Source: Prevotella sp. | Lineage (GTDB): Bacteria > Bacteroidota > Bacteroidia > Bacteroidales > Bacteroidaceae | NCBI GenBank assembly: GCA_017619445.1 | Contig: JAFZSI010000018.1 | Span: forward strand, 1 to 33,027 | Direction: 5' to 3' | Length of the DNA: 33,027 nucleotides | Part shown: positions 7,820 through 15,152 of the stretch, in pieces | Layout: the number at the start of each line of letters is the position of its first letter | Numbering within the stretch: the stretch's first letter is position 1 | The notes under the pieces: generated by a model | The model's input: only the letters and a program-made list of their open reading frames with translations | Database searches by the model: none | Told to the model about the DNA's origin: nothing | Translations under genes and position numbers: made by a program

Positions 7820-9157
7820 ATGAAAATGAAAAAATTACTGTTTATTCTTGGTGCAGCCGTCGTTTTGCTGGCTGCCTGCGACCCCAAACAAACGAACAAG
7901 GGCGCCGACTTCGAGTTGCCCGCAGTAGATGACATTGCCATGTATCAGGTGAATCCCCGTGTGTTTGCCCCTGAGAAATCGCTGAATGCCGTTGCCGCCC
8001 GCATTGACAGCATCCGCGACTTGGGTGTGAATGTCATGTGGGTGATGCCCATCTATCCCATCGGCATTGAGAAGGGAAAGAACTCGCCCTATTGCATCAG
8101 CGACTACAAGGCTATAGCCCCTGAGTTTGGCACCATCGACGACTTCAAGAACCTGGCCATTGTCTGCCACGAGCACGGCATGGCCATTATCCTCGACTGG
8201 GTGGCCAACCATACGGCGTGGGACCACCCGTGGGTGAAGGACCATCCCGACTGGTACACCCACGACGAGAAAGCCGATACCATTATCCACCCGCGTCCGT
8301 GGGATTGGCTTGATGTTGCCGACCTGAACTACGACAATCAGGACATGCGCAAGGCGATGATAGACGCCATGAAATTCTGGATTGTCGAGGTGGGTATCGA
8401 CGGTTTCCGATGCGATGTGGCCGATGGCGTGCCAGCAGACTTCTGGAAAGAGGCCATCGACGAGTTGCGTGCTGCCGCCGGAAAAAGGAAGATTCTGATG
8501 CTGGCCGAGGGCAAGAATGTGGATAACTTCACGGTGGGCGGCTTCGACATGAACTACGGCTGGGACTACAAGGACTCGCTGGTGCACGTGTTCCGCGACG
8601 GACTGACCGCAGAAAATCTTTTCAAGGCCGACAAGGCCGAGTACGACAGCCTGCCTGCCGGCAAGAAGAAACTGCGCTTCACCACCAACCACGACCATTC
8701 CACCGAGGCCACGCCCTGTAAGGAGTTCACCAACGACCGCGGAGCCATGGCCGCCTACGTGGCAAGCATCTTCCCCCACGGCGGTGCCCTCATCTACGGC
8801 TCCCAGGAAGTAGGCTACCCCGAGCCCATCAACTTCTTCAAGTACGTGCCCGTGGACTGGACCGCCAAGCCCGAGATTTTCAAGGAGTACAAAGACCTGA
8901 TAGGGCTCTACAACGCTCATCCCGCGCTGCGCAAGGGCACGATGACCGCTTGGCCCGACAAAGATGTCATGGTGTTTGAAAAGAAACAGGACGACGAGCG
9001 TTTCCTCATTCTTGTCAACGTCCGCAACGAGCCCAAGACGGCGCAGATTCCCTCAACGTGGGCAGGCACGGAGACGACAGACATGATGACAGGCGAGAAA
9101 GCAAAGCTTGACACCACCCTCAGCCTGCAGCCATTCCAGTACTGCATCCTGAAATAG
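7820..9157 (+). CDS. GH13 alpha-amylase family lipoprotein
   Basis: This 445-aa glycoside hydrolase starts with a lipoprotein signal (VVLLAAC, acylated Cys20), so it is membrane-anchored in the periplasm or at the surface. The four GH13 regions are present: DWVANH (D126-H131), GFRCDVAD with nucleophile D199, LMLAEG with acid/base E230, and FTTNHDHS with H291-D292. The (beta/alpha)8 barrel fills about residues 35-350, and a short C-terminal beta domain follows. It should cleave alpha-1,4-glucans or related oligosaccharides; exact specificity cannot be read. A 12-bp terminator upstream suggests it is transcribed separately from the DUF4465 gene. No susCD genes are adjacent. Confidence 0.92.
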   Translation: MKMKKLLFILGAAVVLLAACDPKQTNKGADFELPAVDDIAMYQVNPRVFAPEKSLNAVAARIDSIRDLGVNVMWVMPIYPIGIEKGKNSPYCISDYKAIAPEFGTIDDFKNLAIVCHEHGMAIILDWVANHTAWDHPWVKDHPDWYTHDEKADTIIHPRPWDWLDVADLNYDNQDMRKAMIDAMKFWIVEVGIDGFRCDVADGVPADFWKEAIDELRAAAGKRKILMLAEGKNVDNFTVGGFDMNYGWDYKDSLVHVFRDGLTAENLFKADKAEYDSLPAGKKKLRFTTNHDHSTEATPCKEFTNDRGAMAAYVASIFPHGGALIYGSQEVGYPEPINFFKYVPVDWTAKPEIFKEYKDLIGLYNAHPALRKGTMTAWPDKDVMVFEKKQDDERFLILVNVRNEPKTAQIPSTWAGTETTDMMTGEKAKLDTTLSLQPFQYCILK

Positions 9158-9249
9158 CGTGCCCGCAAGCACGTTGGCGTTTGCGCCTCGCTGTCACGGC
9201 CGATTGGCTGGCCAAATGCCCGCTTTAATTTCCTATAACTAACAGTTAG

Positions 9250-9317
9250 TTTCATAAAGCATTGCTTTGCGCATAAATTTTCTAGAAAATTTGGAGCTAA
9301 ACCAATGCTTTGTGAAA
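9250..9317. repeat. 68-bp palindromic repeat, CTAG-centred family
   Basis: A 68-bp imperfect palindrome is centred on AAATTTTCTAGAAAATTT (9275-9292). The 34-nt arms match at 26 positions, including AAAGCATTG and TTTCA at the ends. Related copies with the same core lie near 19480-19610 and, in coding sequence, at 27232-27271. Confidence 0.75.
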
Positions 9318-9340
9318 CGGGTGTGAAACGTGGAAAATAC

Positions 9341-9567
9341 AACTCGCAGCTTTACGTTCAAATTTTCTAACCTGAATTATTCTTGGAGTTATCTGGAGTT
9401 AACTGAAGTTATCGCGGTTTTCAACCGCTCCGGGAGTTAACTGACAATACTCTAGCTATTGTCCGCTAACTCCCGCTAACTCCCGATGAATTCGCAGAAT
9501 TCATATAACTCCCACTAACTCCCGTGAATAATATAAGCTAAAGAATTTCAACGTAAAGCTGCGAGTT
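9341..9567. mobile_element. 227-bp MITE-like inverted-repeat element
   Basis: The ends are a perfect 18-bp inverted repeat, AACTCGCAGCTTTACGTT (9341-9358) and its complement (9550-9567). Inside, the left half carries GGAGTTA units and the right half the matching TAACTCC units, and ACAATA/TATTGT flank the centre. The whole element therefore folds into one long imperfect hairpin. Each arm also has its own small palindrome (GCGGTTTTCAACCGC on the left, ATGAATTCGCAGAATTCAT on the right). It has no ORF. Target-site duplication is not evident. With the palindrome at 9250-9317 it fills most of the 521-bp gap 9158-9678, where I see no gene. Confidence 0.65.
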
Positions 9568-9678
9568 ATGTTTGTGGCCTGCGGGGCCCGGAATCTGGTG
9601 TTGGGTGTTGGGGGTTAGGTGATGGGGGTTCTGCTTTCACCTCAACCCCTGTGCTCCTCTGTGCAACCGTTTCGGGTT

Positions 9679-10809
9679 TTATTTTGCGCCGAAGAGCTGG
9701 TCGAGCAGGGTATAGAATTCGGGATCTTCGCCAACAATGGTCTTAACGATTTTTCCGTCGGGGCCGAGGATGATTTTGGTGGGGAATCCCTGAATGCCGT
9801 AGTCGGCAAGCACCTTCGAGTCGCGCGGGTTATAGACGTGGAGCCACGGCAGCTCGTTTTTAGCCACGGCGTCGCGCCATTTCTGCTCGGGATCGTTGCA
9901 GTCGATGCCCAGGATTTCGAACTGTCCTTTGTATTTGTTGTAGTATTCTTTCATCTGCGGGAAGCCTTTGATGCACCATCCACACCATGAGCCCCAGAAG
10001 TCGAGGATGACGTATTTGCCGCGCAGGGAGCTGAGCGCGAGTGGGCGGCCGTTGATGTCGTTGAGGGTAAAGTCGGGAGCCTCACGGCCTGGTGCCTGCA
10101 GCTGCGACGACTGTTCCTCGGCCTTCTGTTGAGCCTCGTATCTGTCAATGATACCCTGGTAGAAGGGTTTCATGCGCCCGTTTTTCACATCGTTGCTGAG
10201 TAGCGCCACGGCCTTGCGCATCTTGTTTGCCGGCAGGTAGGTGATGGCGGCGGCAGCGGCCTCAGAGTTGCTGTGGGTACGTATGAAGTTGGTGACGGTC
10301 TGCTCCATCTCCTCGATGATGGGCTTGTTTTCTTTCTGGAACACCCGCGCTACGGAGTCTTGGGGTGCGCCGTTCATCAACATTGCGTTGCAGCGTTTTC
10401 CGAGCTCGTTTTGCTTGTCCATGACGGTGCGCCGTGCCTTGTCCAGCTCGTTGAAATCCTTGTAGAACTGCGAGCCGCTTATGTCGTAACTGCCGTTGGC
10501 ATCGCCGGTGAGCGTGACGCTCTCGCCGGGCACTGCCACGAAGTTGATGTTCACGCCATCCTGACCACGCATGAGTGCGGGACTGATGCAAAAGAGGCGG
10601 TCGATTTTGTCGAGTTTGAAGTCAAACTCAAACTTGCCGTCATTCACGACAACCGTCTGCGGGTTGTTCTCGGTGTCGGCGGTGAGCACGAGCAGCGTGT
10701 CGCCCGTGTTTTTCATGTTTCCTTTCACGTGGATGTTGTCTTCGGCAGCGCATCCAGTCTGAATGGCCGCGAGCATGGAAATGCTGATGATGATGTTTCT
10801 GATTTTCAT
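9679..10809 (-). CDS. TlpA-like thioredoxin-fold protein with N-terminal DUF4369-type domain
   Basis: This 376-aa exported protein combines an N-terminal beta-rich region (about residues 24-115, DUF4369-like), a helical middle (about 115-235), and a C-terminal TlpA/thioredoxin domain (about 240-376). The redox motif WCGWC gives C276 and C279, and the cis-proline is P343 (GFPTK). ATG 10809 starts the signal peptide; the longer frame uses a TTG inside the promoter. A cysteine at residue 20 (QTGC) could be lipidated, but the lipobox is poor. Such proteins reduce or rearrange disulfides in the periplasm, and may aid the cytochrome c maturation genes 6 kb away; that link is speculative. It is transcribed alone, divergent from dapB. 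Confidence 0.88.
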   Translation of the reverse strand: MKIRNIIISISMLAAIQTGCAAEDNIHVKGNMKNTGDTLLVLTADTENNPQTVVVNDGKFEFDFKLDKIDRLFCISPALMRGQDGVNINFVAVPGESVTLTGDANGSYDISGSQFYKDFNELDKARRTVMDKQNELGKRCNAMLMNGAPQDSVARVFQKENKPIIEEMEQTVTNFIRTHSNSEAAAAAITYLPANKMRKAVALLSNDVKNGRMKPFYQGIIDRYEAQQKAEEQSSQLQAPGREAPDFTLNDINGRPLALSSLRGKYVILDFWGSWCGWCIKGFPQMKEYYNKYKGQFEILGIDCNDPEQKWRDAVAKNELPWLHVYNPRDSKVLADYGIQGFPTKIILGPDGKIVKTIVGEDPEFYTLLDQLFGAK

Positions 10810-10842
10810 TTGTGAGGTTTGAGATTGTGATGTTTCTGCACG

Positions 10843-10850
10843 CAAAATTA
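10843..10850 (-). promoter_or_regulatory. -7 box of the TlpA-like gene
   Basis: TAATTTTG on the minus strand fits TAnnTTTG and lies 33 nt before the ATG at 10809. No clear -33 TTTG is visible. Confidence 0.5.
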
Positions 10851-10963
10851 GTTTAACATTCTTTATTTCGGGCAGATGTTATCATTTATTAATCTATTTG
10901 GCGCATGAAGTTTGTTTTTTTAACACAAAAAACGTTTGACGGGTGTTATTTTATGTTTTTTCC

Positions 10964-10994
10964 TTCGCTATTTCATTGGATTGCAGTATCTTTG
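10964..10994 (+). promoter_or_regulatory. Promoter of the dapB-lepB operon
   Basis: TATCTTTG (10987-10994) matches the -7 box, and TTCG (10964-10967), one base off TTTG, lies 19 nt upstream. The dapB ATG is 26 nt downstream. Confidence 0.65.
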
Positions 10995-11019
10995 CAAAGA
11001 TTTCTAATTCAGATACATT

Positions 11020-11763
11020 ATGAAGATAGCTTTAATCGGCTACGGCAAGATGGGCAAAATGATTGAGCAGATAGCCCGCAGCCGTGGTCACGAAATTGTG
11101 AGTATTATTGACATAGACAACCAGCAGGACTTCGACAGCCCGGAGTTCGCAAGTGCCGACGTGGCCATTGAGTTTACCGCGCCACAGGCCGCCTACGGCA
11201 ACTACCTAAAGGCGTGGGCTAAGGGCGTGAAGGTGGTTAGCGGCAGCACAGGGTGGATGAAAGACCATGGCGACGAGGTGCGCCGCGCCTGTGCCGCGGA
11301 GGTTGAGCCCGGTGTTGCCAATCCCAACCAACAGACGCTGTTCTGGGCCTCGAACTTCTCCATCGGCGTGGCCATTTTCTCGGCAGTCAACCGCTATTTG
11401 GCCTCGATTATGAACCAGTTTCCACAGTACGACGTGGAAATGGAGGAGACCCACCACGTGCACAAGCTCGACCATCCCTCGGGAACGGCCATTACGCTGG
11501 CCGACGAGATTGTGGAACGCATAGATCGCAAGCAGGCCTGGGCAGAGGACACCACCGACCCCTCGTTGCTGCGCGTTGACCACATCCGCCGCGGTGAGGT
11601 GCCCGGCATTCACACCGTCCGCTACGACTCGGATGCCGATATCATTACCATCAGCCACGACGCCCATTCGCGCAAGGGCTTTGCCTTGGGTGCTGTGCTG
11701 GCTGCCGAATACACCTGCGGACATCAGGGCCTGCTCACCATTAGTGACATGTTTAAATTCTAA
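11020..11763 (+). CDS. dapB: 4-hydroxy-tetrahydrodipicolinate reductase
   Basis: This 247-aa cytosolic enzyme reduces 4-hydroxy-tetrahydrodipicolinate with NAD(P)H in the diaminopimelate/lysine pathway, supplying peptidoglycan precursor. The N-terminal nucleotide-binding motif is GYGKMGK (residues 7-13). The substrate-binding and catalytic segment HHVHKLDHPSGTA (H145-A157) includes H145/H146 and K149 of the family signature HHxxKxDxPSGTA. The protein is slightly short, as is common in Bacteroidetes, where DapB lacks some N-terminal loops. It heads a conserved Bacteroidetes cluster with lepB and wbqC. Confidence 0.95.
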   Translation: MKIALIGYGKMGKMIEQIARSRGHEIVSIIDIDNQQDFDSPEFASADVAIEFTAPQAAYGNYLKAWAKGVKVVSGSTGWMKDHGDEVRRACAAEVEPGVANPNQQTLFWASNFSIGVAIFSAVNRYLASIMNQFPQYDVEMEETHHVHKLDHPSGTAITLADEIVERIDRKQAWAEDTTDPSLLRVDHIRRGEVPGIHTVRYDSDADIITISHDAHSRKGFALGAVLAAEYTCGHQGLLTISDMFKF

Positions 11764-11785
11764 ATAAGGAAGTTGAGATGATGGT

Positions 11786-11826
11786 CTAGATTATCTAGAG
11801 CCTCTAGAATATCTAGAACTTCTAGA
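11786..11826. repeat. Five 9-bp-spaced CTAGA repeats
   Basis: CTAGA occurs at 11786, 11795, 11804, 11813 and 11822, exactly 9 bp apart, each separated by four variable bases. The array sits between the dapB stop and the lepB ATG (11841). It has no obvious coding role. Confidence 0.85.
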
Positions 11827-11840
11827 AAAAATAGAAAAAT

Positions 11841-13283
11841 ATGATTGACAAAGAAAAACAAAAGCTGAACCCCAAAGTGCAATGGGCAAAGTTCATTGTG
11901 GTGCTTGTGCTCTACCTGCTGTTTCTCTACTGGGTGAAAAGCTGGTGGGGACTGTTGGTGGTTCCATTCATCTTTGATGTTTATATCACCAAGAAAATTA
12001 AGTGGCAGTGGTGGAAAGAGAGCGAAGGCCCTGTGCGCTTCATCATGTCGTGGGTTGATGCGTTGGTGTTTGCTCTCGTGGCCGTCTATTTCATCAACCT
12101 GTTCTTCTTCCAGAACTACGTCATCCCGTCGAGCTCGCTTGAAAAGTCGCTGCTCACGGGCGACTACCTGTTTGTAAGCAAGGTGAGCTACGGCCCCAGA
12201 ATCCCCGAGACACCGCTCACCATGCCGCTGACTCAGCACACGCTGCCCGTGTTCGAGTGCAAGAGCTACATCAGCTGGCCCCATTGGGACTACCGCCGTG
12301 TGAAGGGATTGGGCAAGGTGGAACTGAACGACATTGTGGTGTTCAACTATCCCGCCGGCGACACCATCTGCAGCAAACCGCAGTACCAGACGGAGTATTA
12401 CCAGATGGTGTATAACTTTGGCGAGGGCATCTACCAGCAGAACGTGGGAGCACCCGACTTTTCGGTGCTCAACAAGGTGCAGGAGTACGACCTTTTCAAG
12501 GAGGTGTATGCCATGGGCCGCCGCTACGTGCAGAACAATGCCATGGAGTTTGGCGAAATAGGCTGGCGTCCTACTGACCGCCGCGAAAACTACGTGAAAC
12601 GCTGCGTCGGTTTGCCCGGACAGACGCTTGAAATCAAGGACCGCATCGTTTATCTCGACGGCAAGCCCAACAAAGAGCCCGACAATGTGCAATATACCTA
12701 CAAGGTGAAACTGCGCCAGAACCTGCCCGACGATGTGATGAAAGACTTGGGCATTTCGATGGAAGACCTGACGAGTCTTAACCAGTTGGGTTACATGCCG
12801 CTCACCAAACGGGCCGTTGCCACACTTGCCGCAAGGAAAGACCTGGTGGAGAGCATTGAACTGAACACCGAGGCACGCCTGCAGGAGGTCTATCCGCGCA
12901 ATGCTGTAACAGGATGGACGCGCGACAACTACGGACCTGTGTGGATTCCCAAGAAAGGAGAGACCGTGAAACTCAGTATGGACAACATTGCCATCTACGA
13001 GCGGCCCATCAAGGTGTATGAGGGCAACGACCTGAAAGTAACCAACGGACAGATTTTCATCAACGGCACATTGGCCACCGAATACACGTTCAAGATGGAC
13101 TATTACTGGATGATGGGCGACAACCGCCACAATTCTGCCGACTCGCGCTATTGGGGATTCGTGCCCGAAGACCACATTGTGGGCAAGCCCATCTTCATCT
13201 GGTGGAGCAGCGACCCCGACCGCGGCGGCTTGGGCGGCATCCGCTGGAGCAGGCTGTTCAGGTGGGTAGATAATATCAAATGA
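11841..13283 (+). CDS. lepB: Signal peptidase I
   Basis: This 480-aa membrane peptidase removes signal peptides from exported proteins. Hydrophobic segments lie at about residues 18-32, 35-50 and 73-95. They are followed by the catalytic serine box VIPSSSLEKSL (S99, aligned with E. coli S90) and the lysine box YVKRCVGLPG (K253). The C-terminal box GDNRHNSADSRYWGFVP matches E. coli almost exactly. The spacing between Ser and Lys (about 150 residues) is much longer than in E. coli, as in other Bacteroidetes LepB proteins. Its stop overlaps the next gene's ATG by 4 nt, so the two are translationally coupled. Confidence 0.95.
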   Translation: MIDKEKQKLNPKVQWAKFIVVLVLYLLFLYWVKSWWGLLVVPFIFDVYITKKIKWQWWKESEGPVRFIMSWVDALVFALVAVYFINLFFFQNYVIPSSSLEKSLLTGDYLFVSKVSYGPRIPETPLTMPLTQHTLPVFECKSYISWPHWDYRRVKGLGKVELNDIVVFNYPAGDTICSKPQYQTEYYQMVYNFGEGIYQQNVGAPDFSVLNKVQEYDLFKEVYAMGRRYVQNNAMEFGEIGWRPTDRRENYVKRCVGLPGQTLEIKDRIVYLDGKPNKEPDNVQYTYKVKLRQNLPDDVMKDLGISMEDLTSLNQLGYMPLTKRAVATLAARKDLVESIELNTEARLQEVYPRNAVTGWTRDNYGPVWIPKKGETVKLSMDNIAIYERPIKVYEGNDLKVTNGQIFINGTLATEYTFKMDYYWMMGDNRHNSADSRYWGFVPEDHIVGKPIFIWWSSDPDRGGLGGIRWSRLFRWVDNIK

Positions 13284-13690
13284 ATACATCAGACACACAA
13301 CGCCGATGGTTGCTGCGACAGGCATTGTTGCTTGTCGCCACCTGTGCAGTGCTTGTGTGTCTGATGTTGTTAATCAGGGCATACGCCTTCACCATCTTTG
13401 CCGACAGAACGACGGGCGAGCGCGTGATTGTTAACCGGCTCAACCGCCAGCCTTTGGAGCGTGGCGACCGCGTGGTGTTTGAGCAGAACGGAGTCAGTTT
13501 CATGGGACTCGTGGAGGCTGTGCCAGGCGACACCATCACGCTTGACAACCAAAGCTATGTGATTCCCACCAAGTGCGTTTGTCAGAGCACAGAGTGCGCG
13601 GGCTGTCGCTTTTTCTTGATAAAGACAGCCCAAGGTAAAATGCTGACCAACTCATTGCACGTCACCGGCAAAGCGTATAAGATTTATTGA
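13280..13690 (+). CDS. S26 signal-peptidase-like protein lacking catalytic residues
   Basis: This 136-aa protein has one membrane helix (about residues 11-34) and a short S26-like beta domain (ERGDRVVFEQ and GLVEAVPGDTITL are recognisable). Where LepB has IPSxS, this protein has AFTIFADRTTGERV. Where LepB has KRCVGLPG, it has GLVEAVPG, so neither Ser nor Lys of the dyad is present. A cysteine cluster, C99-x-C101-x4-C106-x2-C109, sits in the inserted loop and could bind metal or form disulfides. Overlap with lepB by 4 nt suggests a partner or regulator of LepB. The exact role is unknown. Confidence 0.8.
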   Translation: MNTSDTQRRWLLRQALLLVATCAVLVCLMLLIRAYAFTIFADRTTGERVIVNRLNRQPLERGDRVVFEQNGVSFMGLVEAVPGDTITLDNQSYVIPTKCVCQSTECAGCRFFLIKTAQGKMLTNSLHVTGKAYKIY

Positions 13691-13709
13691 ACGGCAGGCG
13701 CACTGAACA

Positions 13710-14357
13710 ATGAACACAGCCATTCTTTCTTCGGCCTATTTCGGCCCCGTACAGTGGTATCAGAAGTTAGCACGCTACGAACGTGTGCTTATCGACCCGC
13801 TGGAGCCCTTTCAGAAACAAACCTACCGCAACCGTTGCATCATTGCCACCACCAACGGAACGCAGGCGCTCACTGTTCCCATCGTGCATCAGCCGTTAAC
13901 CGACACTAATCAGCTGCCAACCATGGAAGATATTCGTATCAGCGACCACGGCAACTGGCGGCACTTGCATTGGAACGCGTTGGTGAGTGCCTATGGCGAG
14001 TCGCCTTTTTTTGAATACTATGCCGACGACCTGCGTCCGTTTTTCGAGCAACGCTGGGAGTTCCTGTTCGATTTCAACCTGCAAATCACGCTGAAAATGT
14101 GCGAACTGCTCGACATCTCGCCGAACATTTCTTCTTGTACGTCTTCATTTGTTCAAGAGAATTCCCAGATTTCCGACTTTTACGCTGGAAACGACTTCCG
14201 CCAGTCCATCCGTCCCAAGCACCCGCTGCCCGACGCTGAGTTCCAGCCCAAGCCTTATTACCAGGTTTTCAGCCATAAACATGGCTTCTTGCCCAATATG
14301 AGCATTCTTGACCTGCTGTTCAACATGGGCAACGAAAGCATTTTTTACCTTATGTGA
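13710..14357 (+). CDS. WbqC-like family protein
   Basis: This 215-aa protein begins with AILSSAYFGPVQWYQKLARY and continues with a QTYRNRC segment and DHGNWRHLHWNALVSAYG...FFEYY, the characteristic blocks of the WbqC family. No signal peptide or membrane helix is seen. Some family members occur in O-antigen or sugar biosynthesis clusters, but the biochemical role here is not established. In Bacteroidetes the gene commonly follows dapB and lepB. It begins 19 nt after the S26-like gene, closing the operon. Confidence 0.88.
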   Translation: MNTAILSSAYFGPVQWYQKLARYERVLIDPLEPFQKQTYRNRCIIATTNGTQALTVPIVHQPLTDTNQLPTMEDIRISDHGNWRHLHWNALVSAYGESPFFEYYADDLRPFFEQRWEFLFDFNLQITLKMCELLDISPNISSCTSSFVQENSQISDFYAGNDFRQSIRPKHPLPDAEFQPKPYYQVFSHKHGFLPNMSILDLLFNMGNESIFYLM

Positions 14358-14453
14358 GGGTTTTTGCCACAACAATCGTTAAAAGTGGTTAATTGTAGTG
14401 CTGGTTTATACACTTTTTCTGAATTTTTGACAGGGTATAAGCCTTTTTGCAAC

Positions 14454-14461
14454 TATCTTTG
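14454..14461 (+). promoter_or_regulatory. -7 box of the nrf operon
   Basis: TATCTTTG lies 20 nt before the nrfH ATG. A TTTG at 14426-14429 is 24 nt upstream of it, longer than the usual 19, so the operon may need an activator. A dyad CAAT...ATTG lies at 14373-14395. Confidence 0.55.
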
Positions 14462-14481
14462 TGCAAATTAAATAAATATTT

Positions 14482-15099
14482 ATGCTTTCAGAAAAGCTTA
14501 AAGCTATAACCAGTGCTTTCTCCTATAAACAGAAAGTGGCTGTTGTCGTCATCTTGGGGGTGATAGTCGGCTTGGGTGCATTGTTTATGTACCTCTTGCG
14601 GGCTCATACCTATTTCATAGGCGACAATCCGTCGGCCTGCGTCAACTGCCACATTATGACGCCCTACTATGCCTCGTGGAGCCATTCCTCGCATGGGCGA
14701 ATAGACGACAAGTCAAACGGTGCTACCTGCAACGATTGCCACGTGCCCCATCAGAACCTTGCCGCGAAATATGGTTTCAAGGCTCTTGACGGAATGAAGC
14801 ATACCATCTATTTTGTGACCAATAGCGAGCGCCAGGCTCCCATGGCAGAAACGTTGACAGGCAAAGTGGTTATGGATAACTGTATTCGCTGCCACACCCA
14901 GCTGAATCAGGAATTTGTGAAAACGGGCCGAATTGACTTCATGCTGGCTCAGAAAGACGAAGGCAAAGCCTGCTGGGATTGCCATCGCAATGTGCCCCAC
15001 GGAGGCATGAACTCGCTCAGCTCAACACCAAATGCAGAGAGCCAGACTCCACTGCCGCCAAGCCCGGTGCCTGAATGGCTGCAGAAGATGATGAACTGA
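14482..15099 (+). CDS. nrfH: Cytochrome c nitrite reductase membrane quinol-oxidising subunit
   Basis: This 205-aa NapC/NirT-type tetraheme protein takes electrons from menaquinol and passes them to NrfA on the periplasmic side. One N-terminal helix (about residues 18-40) anchors it. Four heme-binding CxxCH motifs are present: CVNCH (53-57), CNDCH (83-87), CIRCH (134-138) and CWDCH (164-168). M59 after the first motif fits the methionine ligand of NrfH heme 1. nrfA follows 53 nt later, and two heme-attachment genes follow that. Confidence 0.95.
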   Translation: MLSEKLKAITSAFSYKQKVAVVVILGVIVGLGALFMYLLRAHTYFIGDNPSACVNCHIMTPYYASWSHSSHGRIDDKSNGATCNDCHVPHQNLAAKYGFKALDGMKHTIYFVTNSERQAPMAETLTGKVVMDNCIRCHTQLNQEFVKTGRIDFMLAQKDEGKACWDCHRNVPHGGMNSLSSTPNAESQTPLPPSPVPEWLQKMMN

Positions 15100-15152
15100 C
15101 AACAGGCTTGAAGCATTGACATAAACAGCAAATAAAGATAATCATAAACGAT

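Noticed and set aside
7835-8920. 361-aa minus-strand ORF opposite the amylase gene
   Set aside because: Antisense shadow; GH13 motifs are on the plus strand.
11760-13325. 521-aa minus-strand ORF opposite lepB
   Set aside because: Rich in His, Val and Leu as expected for the reverse of a biased coding strand; the sense frame carries all LepB catalytic boxes.
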